Assembly: GCA_016179965.1 (NCBI GenBank)
Contig: JACPCF010000017.1
Location: forward strand, 1-41,307
DNA: 41,307 nt
Reading direction: 5' to 3'
Source: Candidatus Rokuibacteriota bacterium
Lineage (GTDB): Bacteria > Methylomirabilota > Methylomirabilia > Rokubacteriales > CSP1-6
The number at the start of each line of letters is the position of its first letter. The first letter of the stretch is position 1. The translations under genes were made by a program, and so were the position numbers. The notes below the pieces were generated by a model. That model was not told the DNA's origin, ran no database searches, and worked only from the letters and a program-made list of their open reading frames with translations. Positions 16,506 through 24,172 of this stretch are shown one piece after another.

Positions 16506-18032
16506 GTGGCAAACCTAGCAGTTACCCGACAAGACGAAGTTTTCATCACCCGAGGCAACGAATCGGGGGCGGAAACGCGGGCGATTCAGCGCCGGGCCAA
16601 GGAAGGCGAGCTGACCCGTATCGCGGAAGGCATCTACCTCCGAGAGAAGGAGCCCGAGGCGCAGAAGGCGGTCGTGCGCCGCAATTGGTTTCGGATACTC
16701 GGAGCCCTTGCCCCCGGCGCAGTCGTGTCATACCGCAGCGCCTACGCAGGGGGGATCACGCCGGACGGGGCCGTGCACCTCAGCCACCCCACCAACTTCA
16801 ACCGGAAAATCACCCTGCCCGGCGTGCAGGCGGTTCTGGTCAAAGGCCCGGGCCCGCTACCCGGCGACATGCCGCTCGGAGACGGCAAGCTCTATTTCGC
16901 TTCTCGTCCCCGCCAGCTCCTGGAGAACCTGTCTCCCGAACGCGGCGCGCGCGGCAAGTCCGTGGGCGCGAAGGCGGTTGAAGAGTTGCTCATCACGTTA
17001 CTGCATGCGAACGGCGAGGCCGAGCTCAACCGGATCCGTGACGACGCAAGAGCGCTCGTCGAGCCCTTGGGTTTCAAGGAGCAGTTCAGGAAGCTCGACA
17101 AGCTCATTGGCGCGCTTCTCGCCACGCATGCTGACGGCGTTCTCAAGACGAAAGAGGGAAAGCTCGTTGCGAAGGGCACGCCCGTCGATTCGGAGAGGAT
17201 GGCGCGCTTCGAGACGCTCGCCGCGAAACTTCGCGCCATGGTCCTCGCCCGTCGCCCTGCGGTGGCGCCGAATGAGCCGGCGCGTTCCTGCTTCGCGTTT
17301 CTCGAAGCGTACTTCTCCAACTACGTGGAAGGCACCGAATTTGCGATCGAGGAGGCACGCGACATCGCGCTCGAAGGGCGCATTGTCGAGCAGCGCCCGA
17401 AAGACTCCCATGACATCCTGGGGGTCTTCCGGCTGGCGCTTCAGTCTCCCGGCCGCGATACGGTCCCTCCTTTCGGTGCGGATTTTGCGGTGGAACTCGC
17501 AAGACGCCATGCGCAAATGCTGGAAAAACGCCCGGAAAGCAACCCCGGTCAGTTCAAGCTCGAGCCGAACCGGGCGGGCGGAACCTGGTTCGTCGATCCT
17601 CACCTGGTACGGGGCACCCTCATCGAGGGCTCGATGCTTGCGCGAAGCATCCCCGAAGGGCTTGCCCGCGCCATTTACTACTCGTTTCTCGTGACCGAGG
17701 TGCATCCCTTCAATGACGGAAACGGGAGGATCTCCAGACTGGTGATGAATGCCGAGCTTTCACGCGTGGGCGAGGCGCGCATCATCATTCCAACACTGTT
17801 TCATGAGGAATACGTGGACTGCCAACGCCAGTTGTCACGTCAGAACAATCCCGCCGGCATCATCCGCGCCCTTTCGCTCATGCAGCAATGGACCGTTGCT
17901 TTCGACTATGCGGACGTGAATGCGCTCATCGAGGCCGTCAGACACACCAACGCGCTTGAGCGCTCCCGCGTGCAGTTCCGTCTCACCATGCCCGATGGTT
18001 CACCGCTCGCGAACGAGCAAGCACAGGCGTGA
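16506..18032 (+). CDS. AbiEi-like N-terminal domain fused to a Fic domain
   Basis: 508 residues from a GTG start. Residues ~1-100 (GELTRIAEGIYLREKEPEAQ, then PGAVVSYRSAYAGG) resemble the winged-helix N-terminus of AbiEi/type IV antitoxins. The C-terminal half is a Fic domain with HPFNDGNGRISR near residue 399, matching the full HPFx(D/E)GNGRxxR active site, so AMP transfer (or another NMP) to a protein hydroxyl is expected. SNYVEG near residue 271 fits the inhibitory S/T-x3-E-G/N motif, so activity is probably self-restrained. The next, truncated gene starts within its stop codon. Four direct repeats precede it, suggesting autoregulation. Confidence 0.82.
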   Translation: MANLAVTRQDEVFITRGNESGAETRAIQRRAKEGELTRIAEGIYLREKEPEAQKAVVRRNWFRILGALAPGAVVSYRSAYAGGITPDGAVHLSHPTNFNRKITLPGVQAVLVKGPGPLPGDMPLGDGKLYFASRPRQLLENLSPERGARGKSVGAKAVEELLITLLHANGEAELNRIRDDARALVEPLGFKEQFRKLDKLIGALLATHADGVLKTKEGKLVAKGTPVDSERMARFETLAAKLRAMVLARRPAVAPNEPARSCFAFLEAYFSNYVEGTEFAIEEARDIALEGRIVEQRPKDSHDILGVFRLALQSPGRDTVPPFGADFAVELARRHAQMLEKRPESNPGQFKLEPNRAGGTWFVDPHLVRGTLIEGSMLARSIPEGLARAIYYSFLVTEVHPFNDGNGRISRLVMNAELSRVGEARIIIPTLFHEEYVDCQRQLSRQNNPAGIIRALSLMQQWTVAFDYADVNALIEAVRHTNALERSRVQFRLTMPDGSPLANEQAQA

Positions 18033-18238
18033 GCGGCGAATTCGATCTCTTCATCGGCATCGACTACTCCGGCGCGCGCACTCCCACGGCGCGCCTGAAG
18101 GAGCTGCAAGTGTACGCCGCCAAGCCCGGCGGGCAGCCCGAGAAGCAGTTTTCGCTCTCAGCCATGCGTGGGCATGACCGGGGCCTGCCGTTCCGGGCGA
18201 AAGGGAGCCCCGGAGACCATCATCCGCTCACTCCCTGA
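18029..18238 (+). pseudogene. Truncated gene coupled to the Fic gene (RNase H-like/DUF429-type start)
   Basis: A GTG at 18029 overlaps the Fic gene stop. The first ~45 residues, including FDLFIGIDYSGARTPTARLK and ELQVYAAKPGGQPEKQFSLS, look like the beginning of a conserved nuclease-like (RNase H-fold) family in which the early G-I-D-Y-S-G carries an acidic active-site residue. Family members are several times longer. Here the frame drifts into unrelated sequence and stops at 18238, about 40 bases before the tRNA fragment. I read it as the 5' end of a gene cut by the recombination that formed the island edge. Confidence 0.5.
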
Positions 18239-18274
18239 TAGAGGGGGTCGCTGGAGGGCTGAGCGGGTTTCCCC

Positions 18275-18323
18275 CTGATTCGTAATCAGCAGGTCGTGGG
18301 TTCGAGTCCCACCGCCGGCTCCA
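18275..18323 (+). tRNA. 3' fragment of tRNA-Thr(CGT), probable attachment-site remnant
   Basis: From 18275 the sequence gives most of an anticodon arm (CTGA-TTCGTAA-TCAG, anticodon CGT at 18281-18283), then a variable loop, a perfect T arm (GTGGG-TTCGAGT-CCCAC at 18296-18312), the 3' acceptor strand CGCCGGC (18313-18319), a T discriminator and CCA at 18321-18323. The D arm and the 5' acceptor strand (GCCGGCG expected) are missing; identity to a tRNA stops at the anticodon stem, the usual crossover point for tyrosine integrases. It cannot make a functional tRNA and marks one end of an integrated element. Confidence 0.82.
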
Positions 18324-18325
18324 GC

Positions 18326-18568
18326 TCAGCTAGGGCGCCACTCGAGATTGCCGACCAGCCTCCCCACAAAGAAGATCTCCCGGTGGCCCTGCTCGACGAA
18401 CTGGTGGAGGCCCCCGCCCTCGGCGCGGTGGTCCGCCTCGCGGAGAAAGGTGTCCAGGTGGGTGCGGACGACGATGTGGAGGACGCCGCGCTCCGCGTCG
18501 CGTGGGCGGTAGGCTGGGCGCGCGAGGGCCAAGGACCCCACGTGAGGCCAGAGCGCGGGGTGGCACAA
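18326..18568 (-). pseudogene. Transposase N-terminal fragment (zinc-binding, IS91-like type)
   Basis: An open frame of 80 residues contains YRPRDAERGVLHIVVRTHLD, then TFLREADHRAEGGGLHQFVE. This matches by eye the start of IS91-type transposases with an N-terminal zinc-binding domain, where Y-x-P-R/P then V-L-x-x-V-V-x-x-H-L-x-T-F-L, then G-L-P-x-F-V-E are conserved. After FVEQ the similarity fades and the frame stops at 18326, three bases from the tRNA fragment. No catalytic region is present, so it is a dead remnant. Confidence 0.5.
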
Positions 18569-18666
18569 TGCCCAAAAAGAAATACGCCACGCGGGTTGGG
18601 GGCGGCGTGGGTAACACCGCCGCTGGCAGGGCGTCTCCCTCGAGTGACGGCGCCAGACGAGAACGC

Positions 18667-19254
18667 TTAGAAACCGAAGAGCTGGTCGGCCCGGGGCGTG
18701 AGAGCGGCGCCGCGGCGGGGGCGGGGCCAGCCGTGTTCGGGCTCGGCGAGCACGGTTCGGAGCTTCGCCCGCTGCTCGGGCGTGAGCTGGGCCTTGCCCT
18801 GCTCGATGGCGCGGATCCGGGCGAGGCGCAGGTCCACCCGCAGCCGCTCGACCTCCCTGAGCTTCGCATCCACCTGGCCGAGATCCACGGGGTCCTTTTC
18901 GAGGAGCGCCGCCAGGTCCATCTCGGCGATGCGGAGGTCGGCGTCTCGGCGGATTGCCTCGCGCTGGAAGTCGGCTCGGAGTCGCTCGAGGCTCTGAACC
19001 TGGTCGGGGGAGAGCCCGAGCTCGTCCTTGAGCCGGAGCATGAGCGTGATGAGCGGGCGCTCGCCGCGCGGGGCAGGCGCGAAGTGCTCGCGCCAGCGGC
19101 TGCCCAGGTCGTGGAGCTGGCCGATCAGCTCATCCAGGCTCCGGCCGAGTTCCTCGTGGGCCGCCGGGATCGGCGCCGTCGGTTCTAGAGCGGCCGCCGG
19201 CGTCGCCAGGGCCAGGAGCGCCAGGAAGAGTCCAAAGGGGATGTGGGTCCGCAT
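18667..19254 (-). CDS. CpxP/Spy-like periplasmic protein (LTxxQ family)
   Basis: 195 residues. The N-terminus, MRTHIPFGLFLALLALATPA followed by AALEP, is a clear Sec signal peptide. The mature part is helical, with two L-(T/S)-x-x-Q repeats, GLSPDQVQSLERL (near residue 80) and AQLTPEQRAKLR (near 155), the hallmark of the CpxP/Spy/CnrX family of periplasmic chaperones and metal sensors. It is rich in Arg, Glu and Leu. It lies downstream of hpnN on the same strand, separated by a palindromic repeat, so it may be transcribed separately. A role in envelope stress beside lipid-transport genes would be reasonable but is inference. Confidence 0.75.
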   Translation of the reverse strand: MRTHIPFGLFLALLALATPAAALEPTAPIPAAHEELGRSLDELIGQLHDLGSRWREHFAPAPRGERPLITLMLRLKDELGLSPDQVQSLERLRADFQREAIRRDADLRIAEMDLAALLEKDPVDLGQVDAKLREVERLRVDLRLARIRAIEQGKAQLTPEQRAKLRTVLAEPEHGWPRPRRGAALTPRADQLFGF

Positions 19255-19321
19255 ATGGGGTCCTCCTTCGATCGGAGATGGCCACCTTGTCAGACGGGCG
19301 GGACGGGCTGATATTCGCCTT

Positions 19322-19363
19322 ACACCCTCACCCTAACCCTCTCCCTCTCCGAGGGAGAGGGGG
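19322..19363. repeat. Palindromic REP-like repeat, possible terminator for hpnN
   Basis: A perfect 11-bp stem, CCCTCTCCCTC (19337-19347) with GAGGGAGAGGG (19351-19361) and a TCC loop, preceded by CCCTCACCCT. It lies directly after the hpnN stop and before the CpxP-like gene, and belongs to the same family as the repeats at 5461 and 23311. Confidence 0.75.
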
Positions 19364-19372
19364 ATGCGGGGG

Positions 19373-22111
19373 CTACGCGGCCGGGAGGCGGATGACCTTC
19401 GACTCCTCCTCGACCTTGTGGCCGAAGTTGCGGAGCAGGACCGGCAGGACCAGCAGGGAGGAAACCAGGCTCACGCTGGTCCCAAGGGTCAGGAGCAGGC
19501 CGAGGCCGAAGATCCCCTGATGGTCGGCGACCATCAGGCTCCCGAAGCCCACGATGGTGGTCAGCCCGTTGACGATCACGGCCATCACGGTGCTGCGCGC
19601 GACGAACGGGCCACCGTGGCGGCGCCCCTCCATGTAACGCACCGTGATGTTCAGGCCGAACTCGGCCGCGGTCCCCACGATCAGCGGAATCCCCCAGACG
19701 TTGGCCAGGTTGAACCGGAGGCCGAAGAGGTGCATGAGCCCTACGGTCCAGAGCATCCCCAGGGCGAGCGGGATTAGCGCGAGGATGCTCTCGCGCAGCC
19801 GGTGGAGCATCAGGAACGCCAGGACGCCGACGACGAGAAACGCGTAGATCGTCCCCTGGAGGTAGGCCTTCTCCATGAGGCGGATGGCCTCAAAGGTGAT
19901 GATGGGGGATCCCGTCACGTCGGAATCGACGCTCCGGAGGTCCCGGACGAAGCGGCGCGCCCCCTCGCGGTCCCAGATGTCCACCTTGGGGTGGATCTGG
20001 ATCAGGAACCGGCCGCTCTGGCCGATGAACTTCCGCCGGAGTTCTTCCGGCACGTCCTTGAGGCTCACGGGCCGGGGTTGGAGGTTCCGCTGGAGGAAGT
20101 GGAACTTGTCCACGAAGTCCTGGTAGAGCTGGGACTGGAGAAAGCCGAGCGCCGTCTCGGCCAGCTCGGGCTCGGCGCCGCGGAGCCTGTCCAGGAGGGA
20201 GACGATCTGGGCGTGGATGCCCTCGATGTCCTTCCGCGAGTCGCTCCCGCTCGCCTCGGAGAGGGCCAGGTCGAAGCGCCGCTTCAGCGTCTCGAGGGAT
20301 GCGGTCAGGCGCTGGAGGTCCACGGGCTGGGGCATGCCGACCCGGACCGGGGCCACGAGCGGCGCGAAATCCCGGATGATCTTGGCCTTCTCCGGCTGCC
20401 CTTCGGGGATGAGGAGCAGCACGCTGTCCACCTCGGAAACCGAGGGCAGCCGATCGAAGGCGTCGTGCTTGCGCCGGAGCTCGTCGAGGGTGCTCGCGGT
20501 GGCCAGCCCGGTGAACCCCGAGCGTCCCGCCTTGGCCAGGATCTTCTTCTCCCAGATCACCGACTCGGTGGCCTTGGCCTGGAGGTTCAGGAGGTTGTAG
20601 TCGAAGCCGACCGTGGTGACCGTCCAGAGGGAAAAGGCGGTGAAGAGGCCCGCCGTCACGAGCACGCTCTTGGGGTAATGGGTGAGCCGCTCCAGCAGCG
20701 GCACCCGGATCTGCTCGAGCTCCAGCGCCCGCGGCACCGTGCCCTTGGGCCGGCCGGCGTGGCGGCGATCCACGAGCATGAGGAGGGCGGGGAAGAAGGT
20801 CATCATGGCGAGCCAGGCCAGCATGATGCTGGTGCCGGCGATGAAACCGAGCTCCCGGATGCCGCGAAAATCCGTGAAGGCCAGCACGTAGAAGGCGCCG
20901 GCCGCCGTCAGCGCCCCCAGGAGGATCCCGGGGCCGCTCCGCGCCGCGGTGAGCTCCAGCGCCTCCTTGAGGTTCCGGCCGAGGAACAGCTCCTCCTCGT
21001 ACCGGAAGAGGAAGTAGATCCCGTAGTCGATGCCGATCCCGATGACGATCGGGATGAACATGACCGAGAAGATCGTGAGGTGCCCGATGGCCAGCGTGGT
21101 GGCGCCCATGGACCAGGCCAGGCTCACCGCCAGGACGGCCAGCATGAGGATCGGCTTGCCGGCGCGCTTGAAGGCCAGGAGCAGGAGCCCCAGGGTGAGG
21201 GCGAAGGCCAGCAGCGTGGCCACCTGGCTGTCCTGGAAGGCGGAGGTCATCTCGTCGTTGGAGAGCGCGGGGGCGCCCGTGACGCCGACCTGGACGCGGG
21301 GAAACTCGGGGCGCAGGGCGGCGATGATGTTCCGGATGGCGCTGATCGCCTCCTGGTCGCCGGTGAAGCTTCCCTTCTTGCTGGCGGGCTCCACGAGGAC
21401 GAAGAGCAGGCTCTTGTCGTCGGACAGGAAGTAGCCGGCGTCGCCGTCGTCGTGGCGGTCCAGCGTGAAGAGCGCCCCCCAGGGGGAGCGGTACGGGGCC
21501 GGGCGGTCGAGCCGCTCGGAGATCTGGCCCACGACCTCCTTCAGGAAGCGCAGGTCCACCGGCCCGCCGTCCTGGAGGCCCAGGTCGAAGAAGTTCGAGA
21601 CGAAGGCCGAGGCGATCTGGGTGTTGATCCCCGCGATGAGCTGGGCCAGCGTCGGGGTGGCGGCGAAATTCTCCATGAACTCCTGGTGGTCGAAGACCTT
21701 GTCCCGGATCTCCTTGAGCTTGGCGGCGGAGAGGTAGAGGAGCGCGCGGCCCTCGAAACGCTTGGGGTCGATCCGGTAGGCCACCCGCTGGAACTTGACG
21801 GGGCCGCGGCGGATGTCGCGCACGAGCCGGCTGGCGTAGGCCTTGGACTCTTCGAGCGTCCGCCCTTCCACCACGACCGCGATATCCTCCAGCTCGCCGA
21901 AGTCGCGGCCATACTCGGCGTACAGCGCGGCGTAGCGCGCGCCGGGGGGGAGCAGGTCGCGCGTGGACGTCTTGAAGGTCAGCGCCTCGAAGGTGTAGGC
22001 AAGGGCGAGCACCGCGAGCGCCAGCGAGACGAAGACCGTCAGGCTCGGGCGCCGGCAGGAGACCCGAACCAGTCGGCGGAGGAGTCGTCCGGTCCGCGAA
22101 ATGGCGATCAT
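19373..22111 (-). CDS. hpnN: HpnN-like hopanoid-associated RND transporter
   Basis: 912 residues with the MMPL/RND layout: an N-terminal helix (SLTVFVSLALAVLALAYTFE), a periplasmic loop to about residue 260, six helices (~265-450), a helix near 490, a second periplasmic loop and a final group of helices (~745-895). The HpnN family carries hopanoids to the outer membrane in Rhodopseudomonas, and the location beside hopanoid and Mla genes supports the same job. Sterol-sensing-like segments include VMFIPIVIGIGIDYGIYFLF with the G-x-x-x-D-Y motif typical of RND proteins. The gene follows inositol-3-phosphate synthase by 79 bases. Confidence 0.82.
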   Translation of the reverse strand: MIAISRTGRLLRRLVRVSCRRPSLTVFVSLALAVLALAYTFEALTFKTSTRDLLPPGARYAALYAEYGRDFGELEDIAVVVEGRTLEESKAYASRLVRDIRRGPVKFQRVAYRIDPKRFEGRALLYLSAAKLKEIRDKVFDHQEFMENFAATPTLAQLIAGINTQIASAFVSNFFDLGLQDGGPVDLRFLKEVVGQISERLDRPAPYRSPWGALFTLDRHDDGDAGYFLSDDKSLLFVLVEPASKKGSFTGDQEAISAIRNIIAALRPEFPRVQVGVTGAPALSNDEMTSAFQDSQVATLLAFALTLGLLLLAFKRAGKPILMLAVLAVSLAWSMGATTLAIGHLTIFSVMFIPIVIGIGIDYGIYFLFRYEEELFLGRNLKEALELTAARSGPGILLGALTAAGAFYVLAFTDFRGIRELGFIAGTSIMLAWLAMMTFFPALLMLVDRRHAGRPKGTVPRALELEQIRVPLLERLTHYPKSVLVTAGLFTAFSLWTVTTVGFDYNLLNLQAKATESVIWEKKILAKAGRSGFTGLATASTLDELRRKHDAFDRLPSVSEVDSVLLLIPEGQPEKAKIIRDFAPLVAPVRVGMPQPVDLQRLTASLETLKRRFDLALSEASGSDSRKDIEGIHAQIVSLLDRLRGAEPELAETALGFLQSQLYQDFVDKFHFLQRNLQPRPVSLKDVPEELRRKFIGQSGRFLIQIHPKVDIWDREGARRFVRDLRSVDSDVTGSPIITFEAIRLMEKAYLQGTIYAFLVVGVLAFLMLHRLRESILALIPLALGMLWTVGLMHLFGLRFNLANVWGIPLIVGTAAEFGLNITVRYMEGRRHGGPFVARSTVMAVIVNGLTTIVGFGSLMVADHQGIFGLGLLLTLGTSVSLVSSLLVLPVLLRNFGHKVEEESKVIRLPAA

Positions 22112-22190
22112 GGGCCGGGGAGCGATGTGCCCTTCAGCCTACCACACCCCGACGTTTAGACGCGGGGGCCCGGCCCGGGATTCACTAGGA

Positions 22191-23264
22191 TTATTCGTCT
22201 CCCTGGATGAAGCGCTCAAGCCGCTGGCGGGCGACCTCGTCGGACCACTGCTCCGGGGGGGACTTCATCAGGTAGGCCGACGGCGCGACAAGCGCGCCCT
22301 TCAGCCCCCGATCCAACGCGATCTTGCAGTAGCGGATCGCGTCGATGACGACCCCGGCCGAGTTGGGGGAGTCCCAGACCTCGAGCTTGAGCTCGAGGGA
22401 GAGCGGGAGGTCGCCGAAACCGCGTCCCTCCAGTCGGATGTGGGCCCACTTGCGATCCTGGAGCCACGGCACGTAGTCGCTGGGGCCGATGTGAACGGCC
22501 TCCGGGGGGAGCGGGTGGGCGAGCTGCGAGGTGACGGCGTCCGTCTTCGAGGTCTTCTTGGACTGGAGGCGCTCGCGCTCCAGCATGTTGTAGAAGTCGG
22601 TGTTCCCGCCCACGTTGAGCTGGCTGGTATGCTCCAGCCGCACGCCGCGGTCCATGAACAGCTTGGTGAGGGCCCGGTGCACGATCGTGGCGCCCACCTG
22701 CGACTTGACGTCGTCGCCGATGACTGGCAGCCCGCGCTCCTCGAAGCGGCGGCGCCAGTACGCCTCCCGCGCGATGAACACCGGAATGCAGTTGACGAAG
22801 GCGCACTCGGCGTCCAGCACCTGCTCTACGTACCACTTGGTCGCCATCTCGCTGCCCACGGGGAGGAAGTTCACCACGACGTGGGTGCCCGTCTCGCGGA
22901 GAATGCCGACGATGTCGGCGGTGGCGCCGGGCGCCTTCGTGACCACCTGGGACAGGTAGTGGCCCAGCCCGTCGTGGGTCATCCCCCGGTGGACCGGGAC
23001 GCCGAGCGGCGGGACGGGGGCGAAGCGGGCGGTGTTGTTCGGGGGCGCGAAGATCGCCTCGGAGAGGTCCCGGCCGACCTTCCCCGCATCGATGTCGAAG
23101 GCCGCGGAGAACTCGATGTCCCCCAGGTGATAGCCGCCGAGCCGCGGGTGCATGAGCCCGGGAATGAAGCCGTCCTCGGGCGCCTGCCGGTAGTAGCGGA
23201 CCCCCTGGACGAGGGCGGACGCGCAGTTGCCGACTCCGATGATGGCCACGCGAACGACTGTCAC
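22191..23264 (-). CDS. ino1: myo-Inositol-3-phosphate synthase
   Basis: 357 residues, the short actinobacterial/archaeal length. It starts with a Rossmann motif, [18 protein letters not shown] (G-x-G-x-x-x-S). Later blocks are [17 protein letters not shown] (near residue 180), [12 protein letters not shown] (near 218) and [10 protein letters not shown] (near 236), where Lys residues bind the phosphate and drive the cyclisation. It converts glucose 6-phosphate to inositol 3-phosphate (1L numbering) using NAD+ in a redox-neutral step. Beside a CDP-alcohol phosphatidyltransferase and a cytidylyltransferase it may supply an inositol phosphate headgroup. A repeat separates it from the oxygenase gene upstream. 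Confidence 0.92.
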   Translation of the reverse strand: MTVVRVAIIGVGNCASALVQGVRYYRQAPEDGFIPGLMHPRLGGYHLGDIEFSAAFDIDAGKVGRDLSEAIFAPPNNTARFAPVPPLGVPVHRGMTHDGLGHYLSQVVTKAPGATADIVGILRETGTHVVVNFLPVGSEMATKWYVEQVLDAECAFVNCIPVFIAREAYWRRRFEERGLPVIGDDVKSQVGATIVHRALTKLFMDRGVRLEHTSQLNVGGNTDFYNMLERERLQSKKTSKTDAVTSQLAHPLPPEAVHIGPSDYVPWLQDRKWAHIRLEGRGFGDLPLSLELKLEVWDSPNSAGVVIDAIRYCKIALDRGLKGALVAPSAYLMKSPPEQWSDEVARQRLERFIQGDE

Positions 23265-23310
23265 GGCGACGCCTCCTTGGGGGGCGGCTCGGTGGCGCTA
23301 CTCTAGCACA

Positions 23311-23426
23311 CTGCCCCTCACCTCTTCTCCTCTCCCCCCTCACCCTGCCCTCTCCCCCTCGGGGGGGAGAGGATGAAGGTGAGGGGATCATGAGTGGGGT
23401 GAGGGGGGGAGGATGAAGGTGAGGGG
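23311..23426. repeat. Palindromic REP-like repeat cluster
   Basis: The core stem is CCTCTCCCCC (23349-23358) with GGGGGAGAGG (23363-23372). Outer arms CCCCTCACC (from 23314) and GGTGAGGGG (near 23379) also pair. A direct repeat AGGATGAAGGTGAGGGG occurs at 23370-23386 and 23410-23426, forty bases apart. The cluster lies between ino1 and the 2OG oxygenase and encodes the last ~30-35 residues of that oxygenase. Confidence 0.75.
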
Positions 23427-24172
23427 GCCCGGCGGATCAGCGCGCGTATCCCGAAATACGCGATGGCATCCTTCATGTTGGAGACGAACCGCCTGAAGAC
23501 TGCCATCTCCGGGTTCGTGACGTACTCCATGGTGAGGACGACCCGCTCCCCGCCGGGGGCGAGCGGCGTGACGGCATGGTACAGCTTGGGGCCGTTGAAG
23601 ATCACCAGGGCCCCGGGGCCGTATGCCCACTGGATCTCGCGGGTCTCCCGCGTGGGGTCGTCCTTGTAGAGCCGGGCGACCAGCCGGCAGTGATCGGTGC
23701 GCTGGACCAGCCCCATGAGGACCGTGTAGCGGGCGCCCTTGTAATAGGAATTGTCGTAGTGAAAGCCCATGTGGTCCCCGGGCTCCGTGTAGAAGTAGAG
23801 CGCGCAGGCGTGCGGGTCGTCCTCGGGGCAGGGGAGCAGGCGGGCCCCCGTGAGGCGGCTCAGGAAGTCGATGAAGGCGGGGGACTTGTAGAAGGCCAGG
23901 AAGAGCGGGGCCTTCTCGGCCAGCGTGTAGTAGCTGATGCTCCCGCCCTTCTTGTGGCCGGGGATGTAATTCCGGTGGACGTTGGGACGGAGCTTGTCCA
24001 CCTCGGGCAGGAAGCAGCGCTCCACCAGCTCCGGGGGCAGGAAGCGATCCAGGAAGAGGCATTCGTTCTGCTCCCAGTACTTCCGGCGCGCGCCCTCGAA
24101 GTCCACGCCGGCGAGGGCGCGGGCGAGGGCCCGCTCCACTTCTCCCTCTTGAGCCGCGACGCGATCGGTCAT
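23318..24172 (-). CDS. 2-Oxoglutarate/Fe(II)-dependent oxygenase
   Basis: About 284 residues from the ATG at 24172, which overlaps the stop of the HpnL-like gene. Iron ligands are visible as HYD in HMGFHYDNSYYKGARYTVL (near residue 150) and the distal His in LYHAVTPLAPGGERVVLTM (near 208), with Arg in GGERV to bind 2-oxoglutarate. It would hydroxylate or otherwise oxidise an unknown substrate; in this operon a lipid or headgroup is a fair guess. The fold ends near residue 248. The rest (PSPSSSPPHPTHDPLTFILS and onward) is encoded by a palindromic repeat and is probably not functional. Confidence 0.8.
   Translation of the reverse strand: MTDRVAAQEGEVERALARALAGVDFEGARRKYWEQNECLFLDRFLPPELVERCFLPEVDKLRPNVHRNYIPGHKKGGSISYYTLAEKAPLFLAFYKSPAFIDFLSRLTGARLLPCPEDDPHACALYFYTEPGDHMGFHYDNSYYKGARYTVLMGLVQRTDHCRLVARLYKDDPTRETREIQWAYGPGALVIFNGPKLYHAVTPLAPGGERVVLTMEYVTNPEMAVFRRFVSNMKDAIAYFGIRALIRRAPSPSSSPPHPTHDPLTFILSPPRGRGQGEGGEEKR

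Noticed and set aside
18249-18323. A complete tRNA-Thr gene
   Set aside because: The bases before 18275 do not form a D arm and do not contain the 5' acceptor strand needed to pair with CGCCGGC.
18330-18869. A 179-codon minus-strand frame overlapping the CpxP-like gene
   Set aside because: Ser/Arg/Pro-rich shadow of the CpxP-like gene, which has a clear signal peptide and LTxxQ repeats.
19802-22159. A 785-codon open frame on the plus strand across hpnN
   Set aside because: It is antisense to a well-recognised RND protein, has biased Gly/Glu/Asp/Arg/Val/Leu composition typical of a GC-rich shadow frame, and shows no domain.
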